Origin: Streptomyces iranensis
GTDB lineage: Bacteria > Actinomycetota > Actinomycetes > Streptomycetales > Streptomycetaceae
Reading direction: 5' to 3'
Assembly: GCF_017874715.1 (NCBI RefSeq)
Contig: NZ_JAGGLR010000003.1
Location: forward strand, 434,001 to 498,000
DNA: 64,000 nt
Position 1 is the stretch's first letter, and the number at the start of each line of letters is the position of its first letter. This document shows, piece after piece, positions 41,611-64,000 of this stretch. The notes beneath the pieces were generated by a model. It saw nothing but the letters and a program-made list of their open reading frames with translations, was not told the DNA's origin and made no database searches. Position numbers and translations under genes: made by a program.

Positions 41611-42972
41611 ATGGGGGTGCCGGGGGAAGGTACGGAGCGAGGGACCGCGGTGGTGATCGGCGGAGGTCTCGCCGGGCTGCTGGCCGCATGGGCGCTGCGG
41701 GGATATGCCGAGCGCATTGTGATAGTCGAGCGTGACCGCTATCCCGAGGGGCCCGCGTTCCGCTCGGGCGTTCCGCAGGCGCGCCACGCACATCTGCTGC
41801 TCGAGGCCGGGCATCGGGCGCTGGACGAGCTGATGCCCGGTGCGCGCGAGGAGTTGCTGGCCGCCGGCGCGGTGCGGGTGCCGATGTCGGGCGTGCGCTG
41901 GCTCAGCGCGGCCGGGTGGCTCGCGAAGTACGAGAGCGAGGTCGCGTTCCTCTCCTGCAGCAGACCGCTGCTCGACCATACGGTGCTGCGCCGGGTGCGC
42001 GCCGAGCCCTCGGTGCGATGGCTGGAGAACACCGACGTCGTCGGACTCCTCGGCACCCCGGGCGAGCTGACGGGCGTCCAGATCCGGGCGCGGGGCGACG
42101 CCCGCGCCCGGGTGCGCGAACTGCGCGCGGAGATGGTGGTCGACGCCTCCGGGCGCACCTCCTCGGTCCCGTCCTGGCTGGCCCGGCTGGGCTGTCGGCC
42201 CACGCCCGAGGAGCGCGTCGACGCGGGGGTGTCGTACGCCAGCCGGATGTACCACCGCCCCGCCGGGGCGGATCCGGGCTTCGACGTGCTCTATCTGCAG
42301 ACCAAGGCTCCCGACGCGCCCAGGCTCGGCGTGGTGCTGCCCGTGGAGGACGGCCGGTGGATCGCCAGCGTCGGCAGTATGCGGGGAGCGCAGGCCGAGC
42401 CGGGTGCGTCCGGTTTCGACCGGCAGTTGCGTCTGCTGCGGGATCCGAGCCTGTACGAGCTGCTGGCCGGCACCGAGCCCGCCGGTGCGGTCCGCGGCTT
42501 CTGGCCCGGCCCCGGCGTGCGGCGGCACTACGAGCGCCGGGCGCCGCGGGGGCTGGTCGTCATCGGCGACGCCGTATGCACCTTCAACCCGGTCTACGGC
42601 CAGGGCATCACCGTGTCCGCGCTCGGCGCCCGAGCCCTGCGGGCCGCCGCCGAGCACCACGGCGGCATCGGCCACCGTACGGCGCACACCGCCCGTAAGG
42701 GCATCGCGGCCGCCGCGGACACCGCGTGGATGCTGTCCTCCAGTGAGGACGTGCGCTTCCCCACCACCACGGGCGGCCCCGCCGGAGTGGGGGTGCGCGC
42801 CCAGCACCGCTATCTGGACCGGGTCATCCGGCGTGCCACCGTCGACCCGGGGGTCTGCAAGGCCCTGCACGAGGTGATGTCGATGGTCGCCGCGCCCACC
42901 GCGCTGATGCGCCCCGCCGTCCTCGGGGCCGTGCTGCGCGGGGGAGGGAGCGGCCGACCCGCATCCCCCTAG
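41611..42972 (+). CDS. FAD-dependent monooxygenase/epoxidase-like protein
   Basis: A 453-residue flavoprotein. FAD-binding VVIGGGLAGLLAAWALRG at residues 14-31, acidic end VERDRYP, and the second FAD motif VVIGDAVCTFNPVYGQGITV. The length and the FRSGVPQARHAHLLLEAGHR stretch resemble the epoxidase/halogenase-like group that includes polyether epoxidases (MonCI/LasC type) and many unassigned Streptomyces oxidases. No halogenase WxWxIP motif is present. It stands alone and is not next to polyketide genes, so its substrate is open. Confidence 0.82.
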   Translation: MGVPGEGTERGTAVVIGGGLAGLLAAWALRGYAERIVIVERDRYPEGPAFRSGVPQARHAHLLLEAGHRALDELMPGAREELLAAGAVRVPMSGVRWLSAAGWLAKYESEVAFLSCSRPLLDHTVLRRVRAEPSVRWLENTDVVGLLGTPGELTGVQIRARGDARARVRELRAEMVVDASGRTSSVPSWLARLGCRPTPEERVDAGVSYASRMYHRPAGADPGFDVLYLQTKAPDAPRLGVVLPVEDGRWIASVGSMRGAQAEPGASGFDRQLRLLRDPSLYELLAGTEPAGAVRGFWPGPGVRRHYERRAPRGLVVIGDAVCTFNPVYGQGITVSALGARALRAAAEHHGGIGHRTAHTARKGIAAAADTAWMLSSSEDVRFPTTTGGPAGVGVRAQHRYLDRVIRRATVDPGVCKALHEVMSMVAAPTALMRPAVLGAVLRGGGSGRPASP

Positions 42973-43103
42973 TGATCGTCGCGGATCACGGACGGTACCG
43001 GTCGGCCGCCCTAGCATCGGCAGCATCCGGGTGTTGTGAGGCCACCCGCACCCATGCCCCGACGACATGTCAATGGACCAGACGGCCCTACCAGGAGCAC
43101 AGC

Positions 43104-45788
43104 GTGCGAGCGACTTTTGCGGATTTCACCATCGATCCGCCTCGATTCGGCAATGGCACGGCCCGGTACATACGGTGCCATCCCGACCGGGACCGTCTCG
43201 CGATCGGCGCGGGCGGACATGTCGAGCTCGACTTCGCGCTGGACGGCGGCGAACTGCCGGAGCAGCTGACGCTGACCCTGGTCGCTCGGGTCTCACCGCT
43301 GGGGGAGTCCCTGGGATGGGCGCCCATCGACATCACCGTCAACGGGCATGCGGTGATCTCACGGTTCACCGTGCCCGGTGGTGCCCGCCCCCGGGAGGCG
43401 GCCTTCGCGGTCCCCGGTGAGGCGCTGGTGGCGGGCCTGAACACGCTGTGCGTCCGGGGCTGCGCCGAGGCGCGCGGCCTGCTCTGGCTGTACCGGATCA
43501 GCGTCGAGCCGTCCCGCATCTGCGCCCGGATGCACCTCATGGCGGAGGAGCGGCCCGCCGAGGCGGCGGTGTGCGCCTACCGCACCGAGTGGCGTGCCCC
43601 GGGCTCCGCCGAATGGCGGCCCGCCCCACGGCTGCTGGTCCATCTCGACCGGGGCGAGGGCTCGCTGCCGGTCCGGCTCGCCTGGCGCGGGCAGGACGGC
43701 GCGGAGGCGTCGATCGGATTCCAGCCGGCGATGACGGAGTTCTACGGACACCGCAGGGCCGCCGACGGCACGCTCACCGAGTACCGGGGGGTGCTGGAGG
43801 GTCGCTCGCCGCTGCGGGACAGCGCGCTGGAAGAGGTGATGCACCGCTTCCGTACGGTGGAGGGCTGTGGGTCCGGGGGGCCGGGCCTCCGTCAGGAGCT
43901 GCGCCTGCTGATCGAGGACGGGGGGCCGCCCGTCGAGCGGGTCATCTGGGGCGATCCGTCGGGCCACTCGGGCACGGTGTCGCTGCTGGCCGCCGAGCCC
44001 GGTCCGGAGGCCGAGGTGACCGACCTGGTGACCAAGGTCCGGGCGCACAGCGAGTTCGCCGAGGTGGGCGAGGTCGCGGAGAACCTGCTGCACGACTCAT
44101 GGCACAAGTGGCTGGGCCATGGCGACCGCGCCTGGCTGGAGTTCACCCTGCGGCGGCCGGTGGCCGTCGGCCACTACGTCCTGACCTCGGCCAACGACGT
44201 CCCGGGCCGCGACCCGAAGGACTGGACCCTCAAGGGTTCGAACGACGGGGAGCACTGGGTGGATCTGGACTCCCGGATCGAGGAGAGCTTCGCGCACCGC
44301 CATCAGCCCCGGGGGTTCACCTTCGCCGCCGCCACGGCCTACCGCCACTTCCGCCTGGAGATCACCCGGAACGCGGGAGCGGACCAGATCCAGCTCTCCC
44401 AGGTCCGCCTCTTCACCTCCGCCCCCCAGCCGAAGGGTTTCATCGGCCACTACCAGCGGGTGGGCGAGGCGCCCACCGGATACCGCGGCACATCGGTGTC
44501 GGCCGTCCCGGAGCCCGGGGCCATGACGGCGCCGCCGCGGACCGTCGAACAGTGGCGGTCCTATCTGGCCGAGTACAGCGCGACCATCCTGCGGGTGGCC
44601 GACGAGGAGGAGCTGAGCGAGGTCGACGACGAGCGACGGGCCGCCGGATGGCTCGGGTTCGAGGGCGCGGACGAGGAGAGCGTCCTCGCCCTGGAGGAGC
44701 GGCTCGGCACCCGGCTCCCGCCGAGCTACCGCGCCTTCCTGGGTGCCTCCGACGGCTGGCTGAACATCAGCCCGTTCATGTGGCGGATGCGCCCGGCCAA
44801 GACCGTCGGCTGGCTGCGCGAGGCCGACCCCGAGACCTGGAGCGTCATCCGGGGCGGCGAGGGCGAGGACTGGGACGACACCGCGTTCATGGACCGGGCG
44901 CTGCTGGTCTCCGAGGAGGGCGACGCCCAGCACTGGCTGCTGGACCCCGCCGATGTGTCCGAGGACGGAGAGTGGGCCGCGTACATCTGGGCGAGCTGGT
45001 ATCCGGCGCTGGGGGACCGGCACGCCTCGTTCGCCGAGCTGGTCGCCGAGGAGCGCACCGGTTTCGAGGACCAGGCGGCCCATGAGGCGCGCATGGGGCG
45101 TCCCGGGACCGCCGAGGATCTGCTGGCCGAGGGCAGGGCGCAGGCACTGCGGGGCGAGGTGCGCAAGGCGATGGCCACCTTCGAGCAGGCCGCGGTCAAG
45201 GGCTCGGGCGCCGGTGCGTATCTGGGCATCATCCTGGGCGCGTTCCTCGACATCAGCGCCGCCCACCACTGGATACGCACCGGCATCCTCGGGGACCCGC
45301 GCGTCCTCGAGGCGATCGGCATGGAGCAGTTACGGGCCGAGGCCGCCCCGCTCTATCTGCGCTGCGCGGCCGAGGAGTGGACCGGCGCCCCCGGTGGCTA
45401 TCTCTCGGCCCTCGGCGACATCCTGCCACGGCTCCCCGACGGCGTGGACGGTGTCGTGGGCGCGGGCGGTGTGGCCGCGAGCGGCGCCGCCACCGAGGGC
45501 CACGACACCGCCGCCTGGATGGCCAGGGTCGCCGCCTTCGCCCCGCCCGCCCTGCCCGAGTCCCGCACCTTCCAGCAGGCCCTGGACCTGGCCAGGGCGC
45601 TGGCCGACCGCGGCGCCACCGATCAGTCCTGGGCCGTGATCGAGGCCGCCCTGCCGCACTGGCACTGTGACTCCCCGCACCGCATCGCCCCGGTCGTGCT
45701 GCTCACCGATCCGGCCTTCCGTGAGGTGGTCACCCCGGCGCGGGCCCGTCGCGTCGTCACCACGCCCCGCGGGGAGTTCCGCGAGTAG
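43104..45788 (+). CDS. Discoidin-SUKH multidomain protein
   Basis: An 894-residue protein, GTG start with CAGGAG 6-7 nt upstream. Residues 1-300 are beta-rich, of no recognised family; about 305-442 form an F5/8 type C (galactose-binding-like) domain (FAAATAYRHFRLEITRNAGA, QIQLSQVRLF); about 515-650 a SMI1/KNR4 (SUKH) domain with LEERLGTRLPPSYRAFLGAS; the last 200 residues are TPR-like helical repeats (RGEVRKAMATFEQAAVKGSG). No signal peptide. SUKH domains often mark immunity proteins against contact-dependent toxins. No toxin gene is beside it. Architecture is unusual and function unknown. Confidence 0.7.
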   Translation: MRATFADFTIDPPRFGNGTARYIRCHPDRDRLAIGAGGHVELDFALDGGELPEQLTLTLVARVSPLGESLGWAPIDITVNGHAVISRFTVPGGARPREAAFAVPGEALVAGLNTLCVRGCAEARGLLWLYRISVEPSRICARMHLMAEERPAEAAVCAYRTEWRAPGSAEWRPAPRLLVHLDRGEGSLPVRLAWRGQDGAEASIGFQPAMTEFYGHRRAADGTLTEYRGVLEGRSPLRDSALEEVMHRFRTVEGCGSGGPGLRQELRLLIEDGGPPVERVIWGDPSGHSGTVSLLAAEPGPEAEVTDLVTKVRAHSEFAEVGEVAENLLHDSWHKWLGHGDRAWLEFTLRRPVAVGHYVLTSANDVPGRDPKDWTLKGSNDGEHWVDLDSRIEESFAHRHQPRGFTFAAATAYRHFRLEITRNAGADQIQLSQVRLFTSAPQPKGFIGHYQRVGEAPTGYRGTSVSAVPEPGAMTAPPRTVEQWRSYLAEYSATILRVADEEELSEVDDERRAAGWLGFEGADEESVLALEERLGTRLPPSYRAFLGASDGWLNISPFMWRMRPAKTVGWLREADPETWSVIRGGEGEDWDDTAFMDRALLVSEEGDAQHWLLDPADVSEDGEWAAYIWASWYPALGDRHASFAELVAEERTGFEDQAAHEARMGRPGTAEDLLAEGRAQALRGEVRKAMATFEQAAVKGSGAGAYLGIILGAFLDISAAHHWIRTGILGDPRVLEAIGMEQLRAEAAPLYLRCAAEEWTGAPGGYLSALGDILPRLPDGVDGVVGAGGVAASGAATEGHDTAAWMARVAAFAPPALPESRTFQQALDLARALADRGATDQSWAVIEAALPHWHCDSPHRIAPVVLLTDPAFREVVTPARARRVVTTPRGEFRE

Positions 45789-46084
45789 CGCCTGACCTCT
45801 TACGGCCCGGCCCTCCTTTCGACCTGCACCTCCTCCGACTTGGCCCTCACCGGCTGAGCGCTGCGGCGCGGTGGGCCTGGACCTCGGCGCCTGGGGCGGG
45901 TGCGATGTCGGGTTGGGCGGCCGCCAAGAGAGCCGCCATCAAGTCGACCGACCGGGGCAGGACCACGGCTACCCGATTGCCCGCCCAGGGGGAGGCCAAA
46001 GATTGGATTGGGCGGCAGCTATCTCAAGAACAGGACCCGCGCCTGATATGTCCGTTACCAACGCGATCGATCCGAACGTCGGCG
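45789..46084. other. GC-transition spacer at polyketide cluster edge
   Basis: About 300 bases between the SUKH protein and the first low-GC cluster gene. Short frames here have no recognisable product or ribosome site. GC falls across this stretch, from typical genome levels to the lower values of the cluster genes. It is the likely boundary of the biosynthetic cluster; no integrase, tRNA or repeat is seen. Confidence 0.5.
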
Positions 46085-46573
46085 TCATGGCGTAGCTGTC
46101 CGAACTTCTGATTCAGCGTTGTCTGTCGGAAATTGGAAGTTGCCAACTTCCGGCTTGGTCAACGGGATCACTTTGCGACTGGAGAACTTCCACATCCCAT
46201 TCTCGTGAACGTATTGATCCTGGTAATATGCGGTAGCCCGAGAGGACCCGCCGGCCCGCACATCGCCCTGGGCGAAGACAGTGCAGGTACCGGAAGCCCT
46301 GGATTCAAAAATCTCGTTGATGACGTGATTGGTCGTCAGATGGCAAAGATTCTCCATCTGTCCGTAAATCTCAGTCTCGAAGTGCTGCCGAATTTCGTCT
46401 TTCCCAGTGGCTTTTCCCAGCCCGAAGTCTTCTTCATCAAAAACCGGACTCGTGTCGCTCCACAGCTCCATCAGAAGATCGAGTTGGCGAGTATCGAGCC
46501 GATGAGCATATTTGGCCGTCAGCTCAATAATTTCGAGTCGATTGACTATCGACGAGAGTGTGCTCTCCGTCAT
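46085..46573 (-). CDS. SnoaL-like (NTF2 fold) protein
   Basis: A 162-residue protein of the SnoaL_4/NTF2 type: helix IIELTAKYAHRLDTRQLDLL, strand/loop LWSDTSPVFDE, then the sheet HLTTNHVINEIFESRASGTC and ATAYYQDQYVHENGMWKFSS. These act as polyketide cyclases, isomerases or dehydratases, and often make pyran or decalin rings in clusters. The Tyr/His/Asp set near AKYAHRLD is typical. ATG at 46573 has GGAGG 10 nt upstream. Low GC. It ends the cluster on this side. Confidence 0.8.
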   Translation of the reverse strand: MTESTLSSIVNRLEIIELTAKYAHRLDTRQLDLLMELWSDTSPVFDEEDFGLGKATGKDEIRQHFETEIYGQMENLCHLTTNHVINEIFESRASGTCTVFAQGDVRAGGSSRATAYYQDQYVHENGMWKFSSRKVIPLTKPEVGNFQFPTDNAESEVRTATP

Positions 46574-46675
46574 GATGAAACAGCCTCCGATGACTTGTTC
46601 GTGCACTGAAATGCATGACAGATCTGTGATTCTTTGGGATGCTTCGGGGTTCTATCCGTGGACCATCACCAAATC

Positions 46676-47518
46676 CTATTGCAATTTGTTGGGAATCATC
46701 ATTCCGGCGTCCACGGGAAGGGTGATCCCGGTAATGTTCCGTGCCTCATCCGATGCCAGATACAGCACTGCGTCGCTGATTTCTCGCGGGTCTATCCAGC
46801 CAGTGGGCAACGCGCTCATTTCTTTCATTACATTGTTTGCGGCCTCGGGCGTCGGATCGGAGACTTCGGGTAGGTAGATTTTCCGCATCGTGGCATTGTT
46901 GACCATCGGCGTGTCGACATTTCCCGGATTTACCGAATTCACGCGTATGTTGTATTGTGCCAGCTCTACTGCCAGGGCACGCATCAACCCGACCACGCCA
47001 TGCTTGGATGCGGTGTAGTGCGCCATGGTCGGCACGCCGATCAACCCTGATACGGAGCTGATGAAGACTATTGATCCACCTTCATTCCGTTCGATCATGT
47101 GGGGAATCACTGCTTTAACGGTTTTCCACGATCCCGTTAGATTGACGTCGATCATTTCTTGCCAGGCCTCTTCAGCGAGCTCCCATGCGAACCCAAAGCC
47201 GGATATTCCAGCATTTGCGCATACGACGTCTATGTGGCCGAACTCAGCTATCGCCTCATCGACTACGCTCTGCAACTCCTTGAGGTTGCGCGTATCCGCC
47301 TGGCGTGCAATGACCCGTTGGCCCAGCTGTTCAACGAGTTGCTTCGTTGAAGCAAGATCTTGACTGTCCGCTCCCGGATGCGGCGCAGTTTCAAGGTCTG
47401 CGCACAGGTCGACGGCTACGATATCTGCCCCTTCTTCGGCGAGTCGCACCGCATGCGAACGTCCCATTCCGCGCGCGGCTCCAGTGATCAGTGCGACTTT
47501 TCCGGCCATCCGACTCAA
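46676..47518 (-). CDS. Mycofactocin-type SDR oxidoreductase
   Basis: A 280-residue SDR. TGAARGMGRSHAVRLAEEGA and IVAVDLCADLE are hallmark stretches of the mycofactocin-coupled SDR family (TIGR03971), which holds its nicotinamide cofactor tightly and passes electrons to mycofactocin. NAGISG, the catalytic Ser in SSVSG and YTASK are intact. It has a TTG start with GGAGG 7 nt upstream (an ATG three codons later is the alternative). No mycofactocin genes are in the window. Within the cluster it probably oxidises an alcohol of the polyketide. Confidence 0.88.
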   Translation of the reverse strand: MSRMAGKVALITGAARGMGRSHAVRLAEEGADIVAVDLCADLETAPHPGADSQDLASTKQLVEQLGQRVIARQADTRNLKELQSVVDEAIAEFGHIDVVCANAGISGFGFAWELAEEAWQEMIDVNLTGSWKTVKAVIPHMIERNEGGSIVFISSVSGLIGVPTMAHYTASKHGVVGLMRALAVELAQYNIRVNSVNPGNVDTPMVNNATMRKIYLPEVSDPTPEAANNVMKEMSALPTGWIDPREISDAVLYLASDEARNITGITLPVDAGMMIPNKLQ

Positions 47519-47567
47519 TTCCAGACCTCCACGTCAGAAAAAGGAAACCTCGATTCGCGGCGGAATG

Positions 47568-47606
47568 CACGACATCATGAGCTCGAGTACCCCTCATGAT
47601 GTCGTG
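47568..47606. terminator. Perfect 14-bp stem-loop between cyclase and SDR genes
   Basis: CACGACATCATGAG (47568-47581) pairs exactly with CTCATGATGTCGTG (47593-47606) around an 11-base loop. On the minus strand it lies after the cyclase gene and about 50 bases before the SDR start. No T run follows. It may end or attenuate the PKS-P450-cyclase transcript, or mark an operator. Confidence 0.6.
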
Positions 47607-47658
47607 ACCTCACCCGCACTACATTGGCGCCTGTTGTCGGGCTCGCACCGCGTATCAT

Positions 47659-48081
47659 TCACTCAGCAGTTGCAAACATGATCAGTTTGACTTCGGCTCC
47701 TTCTTGCTTACCGAGATCGTAAGGACGCCAAGCCATGAAACCTGTTTGGCCGAGGTAACGGCCACTAACACCTACACTCGGATAATAAGCCCAGCCTCCT
47801 GACAGAAGGGATCCCAGATCGATCCAACCGGCAACCCGGATCGTTCCGGACCCGTCCTCGAAGACGACTTCGTTGGTCAGATAAGCCATGAACTGGTTGT
47901 CGGATTCTCGCTGATAGAGAACCTTGTATCCACCTGAGGTGGTGGCCACTTTTTCACCGGACTTGGTGAACAGGGCGTGCTGGTAGCTGCCACTCTGGCC
48001 AACTTGGATATTTTGAAGGTCCTCGATGTCAGTGGTGGCGCTGATTGTTGTCTCGACCAGATCCTCGTAGCTGTTGAGCAT
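47659..48081 (-). CDS. AbyU-like beta-barrel [4+2] cyclase
   Basis: A 140-residue protein of the allene-oxide-cyclase-like barrel group. The C-terminal stretch AYYPSVGVSGRYLGQTGFMA then WRPYDLGK closely follows the pattern I recall for spirotetronate cyclase AbyU (GVSGRYLG-TGF-x-x-W-R). AbyU-family enzymes catalyse intramolecular Diels-Alder reactions inside the barrel. The early strands (SYQHALFTKSGEKVATTSGG) also fit. AAAGGG lies 8 nt before the ATG, 28 bases after the SnoaL-like gene. It is likely the ring-forming enzyme of this polyketide. Assignment rests on memory of the family. Confidence 0.72.
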   Translation of the reverse strand: MLNSYEDLVETTISATTDIEDLQNIQVGQSGSYQHALFTKSGEKVATTSGGYKVLYQRESDNQFMAYLTNEVVFEDGSGTIRVAGWIDLGSLLSGGWAYYPSVGVSGRYLGQTGFMAWRPYDLGKQEGAEVKLIMFATAE

Positions 48082-48109
48082 AACTTTGGCCCTTTCTTGA
48101 TTGAGTGTT

Positions 48110-48469
48110 TCAGATCTTGCGATAGACGTCTTTGAGCACGATTTTGCCGTCGCTCAGGATGAAGAGGTCAACCCCACGATTAACCACCTTTCCGTCCTTG
48201 GTCTCCACGGTCCACCGAACCAGCCCCAGGTTCTCGCCGAGCATGATCGGCGATTCGAACTTCCCGTCGACCCCAGAGGCGATCATTTCTTTACGCATCG
48301 CGTTCATACTGTTGATCAGATCGCCGATCTGATCCTTGGTGTGGACCGTCCCGAGTCCGTCTCCGTCGGGCGTGATCCACTGTCCGTCATCGGCGAAACA
48401 TTCGACGGCAGTCTCGATGTCGCCGGCCCCCGAACTCTCGAAGAATCGGTCGATCACTTCTGCTGACAT
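48110..48469 (-). CDS. SnoaL-like / ketosteroid-isomerase-fold protein
   Basis: A 119-residue NTF2-fold protein (MSAEVIDRFFESSGAGDIET, FADDGQWITPDGDG, ENLGLVRWTVETKDGKVVNR). Such small proteins act as epoxide hydrolases/cyclases or isomerases in polyketide pathways. ATG at 48469 has GGAG 7 nt upstream; a longer form from 48511 would overlap the P450 stop as ATGA and is also plausible. It lies between the P450 and the AbyU-like gene, so it may act on the P450 product before or after cyclisation. Lower GC than the genome. Confidence 0.75.
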   Translation of the reverse strand: MSAEVIDRFFESSGAGDIETAVECFADDGQWITPDGDGLGTVHTKDQIGDLINSMNAMRKEMIASGVDGKFESPIMLGENLGLVRWTVETKDGKVVNRGVDLFILSDGKIVLKDVYRKI

Positions 48470-48507
48470 AGATCCGCTCCATTCTCGTCGTGGAAGGTGT
48501 TCATGGG

Positions 48508-49761
48508 TCATGCGTGCAACTTCACCGGTAGCCGCTCCAAGCCACGGAATTGCAAGGTGTAACGCCAGCTTAGTCGATCCAGCGGCTCGGCCGCTTCCCA
48601 ATGCGGAAACTTATCCAATAGCCGAGCCAGCACGATCTCACCCTCCAGTCGTGCCAACGGCGCGCCGACACAATGATGGATACCATGACCAAAGGCCAGG
48701 TGGGTAGCAGCATTACGGCGTATGTCCAGCCGGTCCGGTTCCGCGAACCGATCCGGATCCCGATTCGCCGAGCACAGCGCCAGAAATACCACCTCGCCGG
48801 CGGGGACAACAGTATCGCCGATCTCCACGGGTTCGGTGGTGTAGCGCAATGTGGAAAGGTTCAACGGACTTTCGTAACGCAGAAACTCTTCCACCGCGTT
48901 CGGTATCAGGGTGGCATCCCCGCGCAACAGCTCTAGCTGTTCAGGATGGGTCAGCAGAGCGTACACCGAGCTGCTGATCAAGTTCGCGGTGGTCTCGTAC
49001 CCCGCGTTCATCATCAGGAAGATAGTGGAAAGTAGCTCGGACTCGTCGAATCGCTCCTCGTTGTCCGGATTGATCATTGCGTTGATCAGGTCGTCCGCGG
49101 TGTCATGACTTCTCATCTTCTCGGTAATCAAGTTCCGGAAGTACTCGAGCGACGCCATGTATGCCCGATATTTTTCCGACGGCTCCGAATCGACACTGGT
49201 CAGCGTGCGATTCCACCGACGAAGATCGTGGTGGGCGGCGCGAGGTACGCCGAGTAGTTCGCCGATCACCGCAATGGGAATGGCCATCGCCACCGACTCC
49301 ACCAGGTCGATCTCGGTTCCAGTGGGGATCGAACCAAGCAGCTGATCGGTAAGTTCCTCGATCCGCGTGCGCAGATTCTGTGTCCGGCGCATCGTGAACG
49401 CCCTGCTGAACATCCGGCGTAACCGCGAATGCTGCGGCGGATCGCTGAACAGCATGCTCTCTGATGTGATCGACTCGCCCGAGACGTCCTCCGTACTGTG
49501 TTTGGCAATGATCGGTGCGGCACCCCCGGCTGCTTTCGAGAGTCTGGGATCGGCCAGTAGCCGACGCACATCGCTGTACTCGGTGACCAGCCACGCATGC
49601 AGGCCTGTGCTCAACGTCTTGATGACGAGCCGCCGAGGGCCCGTCCCGGCCCGCATCTCACGGTAGGTCAGGTACGGGTCCTGGATGAAATCCCAGCTCA
49701 ATAGGTCGGCCTCGGCGGATGTACCGGTGCCGGACGTGTCGGCCCCTGTGGAGTCAGTCAT
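48508..49761 (-). CDS. Cytochrome P450 of the polyketide cluster
   Basis: A 417-residue P450. Heme loop FGHGIHHCVGAPLARLEG with the Cys ligand; ExxR in EEFLRYES; the I helix reads MNAGYETTANL, with Tyr where His, His/Asp or Ile is more usual but the Glu-Thr pair kept. AAGGA lies 8 nt before the ATG. It is the first tailoring gene after the PKS (86-base gap) and likely oxidises the released chain or ring (hydroxylation or epoxidation). GC is lower than in the PKS. Confidence 0.93.
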   Translation of the reverse strand: MTDSTGADTSGTGTSAEADLLSWDFIQDPYLTYREMRAGTGPRRLVIKTLSTGLHAWLVTEYSDVRRLLADPRLSKAAGGAAPIIAKHSTEDVSGESITSESMLFSDPPQHSRLRRMFSRAFTMRRTQNLRTRIEELTDQLLGSIPTGTEIDLVESVAMAIPIAVIGELLGVPRAAHHDLRRWNRTLTSVDSEPSEKYRAYMASLEYFRNLITEKMRSHDTADDLINAMINPDNEERFDESELLSTIFLMMNAGYETTANLISSSVYALLTHPEQLELLRGDATLIPNAVEEFLRYESPLNLSTLRYTTEPVEIGDTVVPAGEVVFLALCSANRDPDRFAEPDRLDIRRNAATHLAFGHGIHHCVGAPLARLEGEIVLARLLDKFPHWEAAEPLDRLSWRYTLQFRGLERLPVKLHA

Positions 49762-49848
49762 GGGGGGTGTCCTTTGTCCTCAGGTGTCGAAGCGAAGGAA
49801 TCAACTGATCTGGCAAGTCATGTTGAGCCTCAGCGCACTGGTCTCGGT

Positions 49849-64000
<14,152 letters not shown>

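Overview
The window is high-GC actinobacterial DNA, almost certainly Streptomyces. The evidence is third-position GC bias, GTG/TTG starts behind AAGGAG or GGAGG sites, leaderless starts, Tat and Sec exported glycosidases, a PucR/CdaR-type regulator, an actinobacterial HelD, a mycofactocin-type SDR and a modular type I PKS. Both ends cut a gene: a methyltransferase at the left and a PKS at the right.

Layout. (1) 1-9 kb: a methyltransferase faces a minus-strand cassette (8986 to 1013) of noncontractile phage-tail genes: zinc-ribbon protein, HTH protein, a terminator and operator-like gap, tail terminator, tail tube, assembly chaperones with a -1 frameshift site, coiled-coil protein, short tape measure, distal tail protein, baseplate/fibre-like protein, hub-like protein and a small coiled-coil protein. 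No capsid, portal, terminase, lysis or integrase gene is present, so this looks like a tail-only particle or a prophage remnant. (2) 9-20.7 kb: SDR, exported GH3 glucosidase, exported amidase-domain protein, P450 with divergent TetR and a clear operator, PucR-type regulator, EamA transporter and a glutathionyl-hydroquinone-reductase-like enzyme. (3) 21.1-27.5 kb: a compact export operon comprising a cysteine-free double-glycine precursor peptide, an HlyD-like adaptor, a C39-peptidase ABC transporter and a second NHLM-type ABC transporter. No maturation enzyme is present. (4) 27.6-45.8 kb: MFS pump/TetR pair, membrane glycosyltransferase, CAP-domain protein, TetR, MDR oxidoreductase, HelD/HelR-like ATPase, GH28-like and GH84 exported enzymes, SRPBCC protein, a repeat-rich spacer with a 100-bp tandem repeat, an FAD monooxygenase and a discoidin-SUKH protein. 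(5) 46-64 kb: one end of a polyketide cluster, all on the minus strand. It has a three-module PKS protein (5' end outside the window), P450, two SnoaL-like proteins, an AbyU-like [4+2] cyclase and a mycofactocin-type SDR. The small genes are clearly lower in GC than everything around them.

Working together. In region 5 the first two PKS modules both carry DH and KR, so they should lay down adjacent double bonds (a conjugated diene). That is the kind of substrate an AbyU-family cyclase uses. The chain leaves on a docking domain, not a thioesterase, so further PKS proteins must exist outside the window. In region 3 the peptidase domain is expected to cut after the GG of the precursor and the transporters to export the 49-residue Gly/Val/Thr core. 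In region 1 tight overlaps, ribosomal frameshifting and a stem-loop before the structural genes point to phage-style control. The two most unusual systems are the tail-only cassette and the maturase-less NHLM-type peptide exporter.
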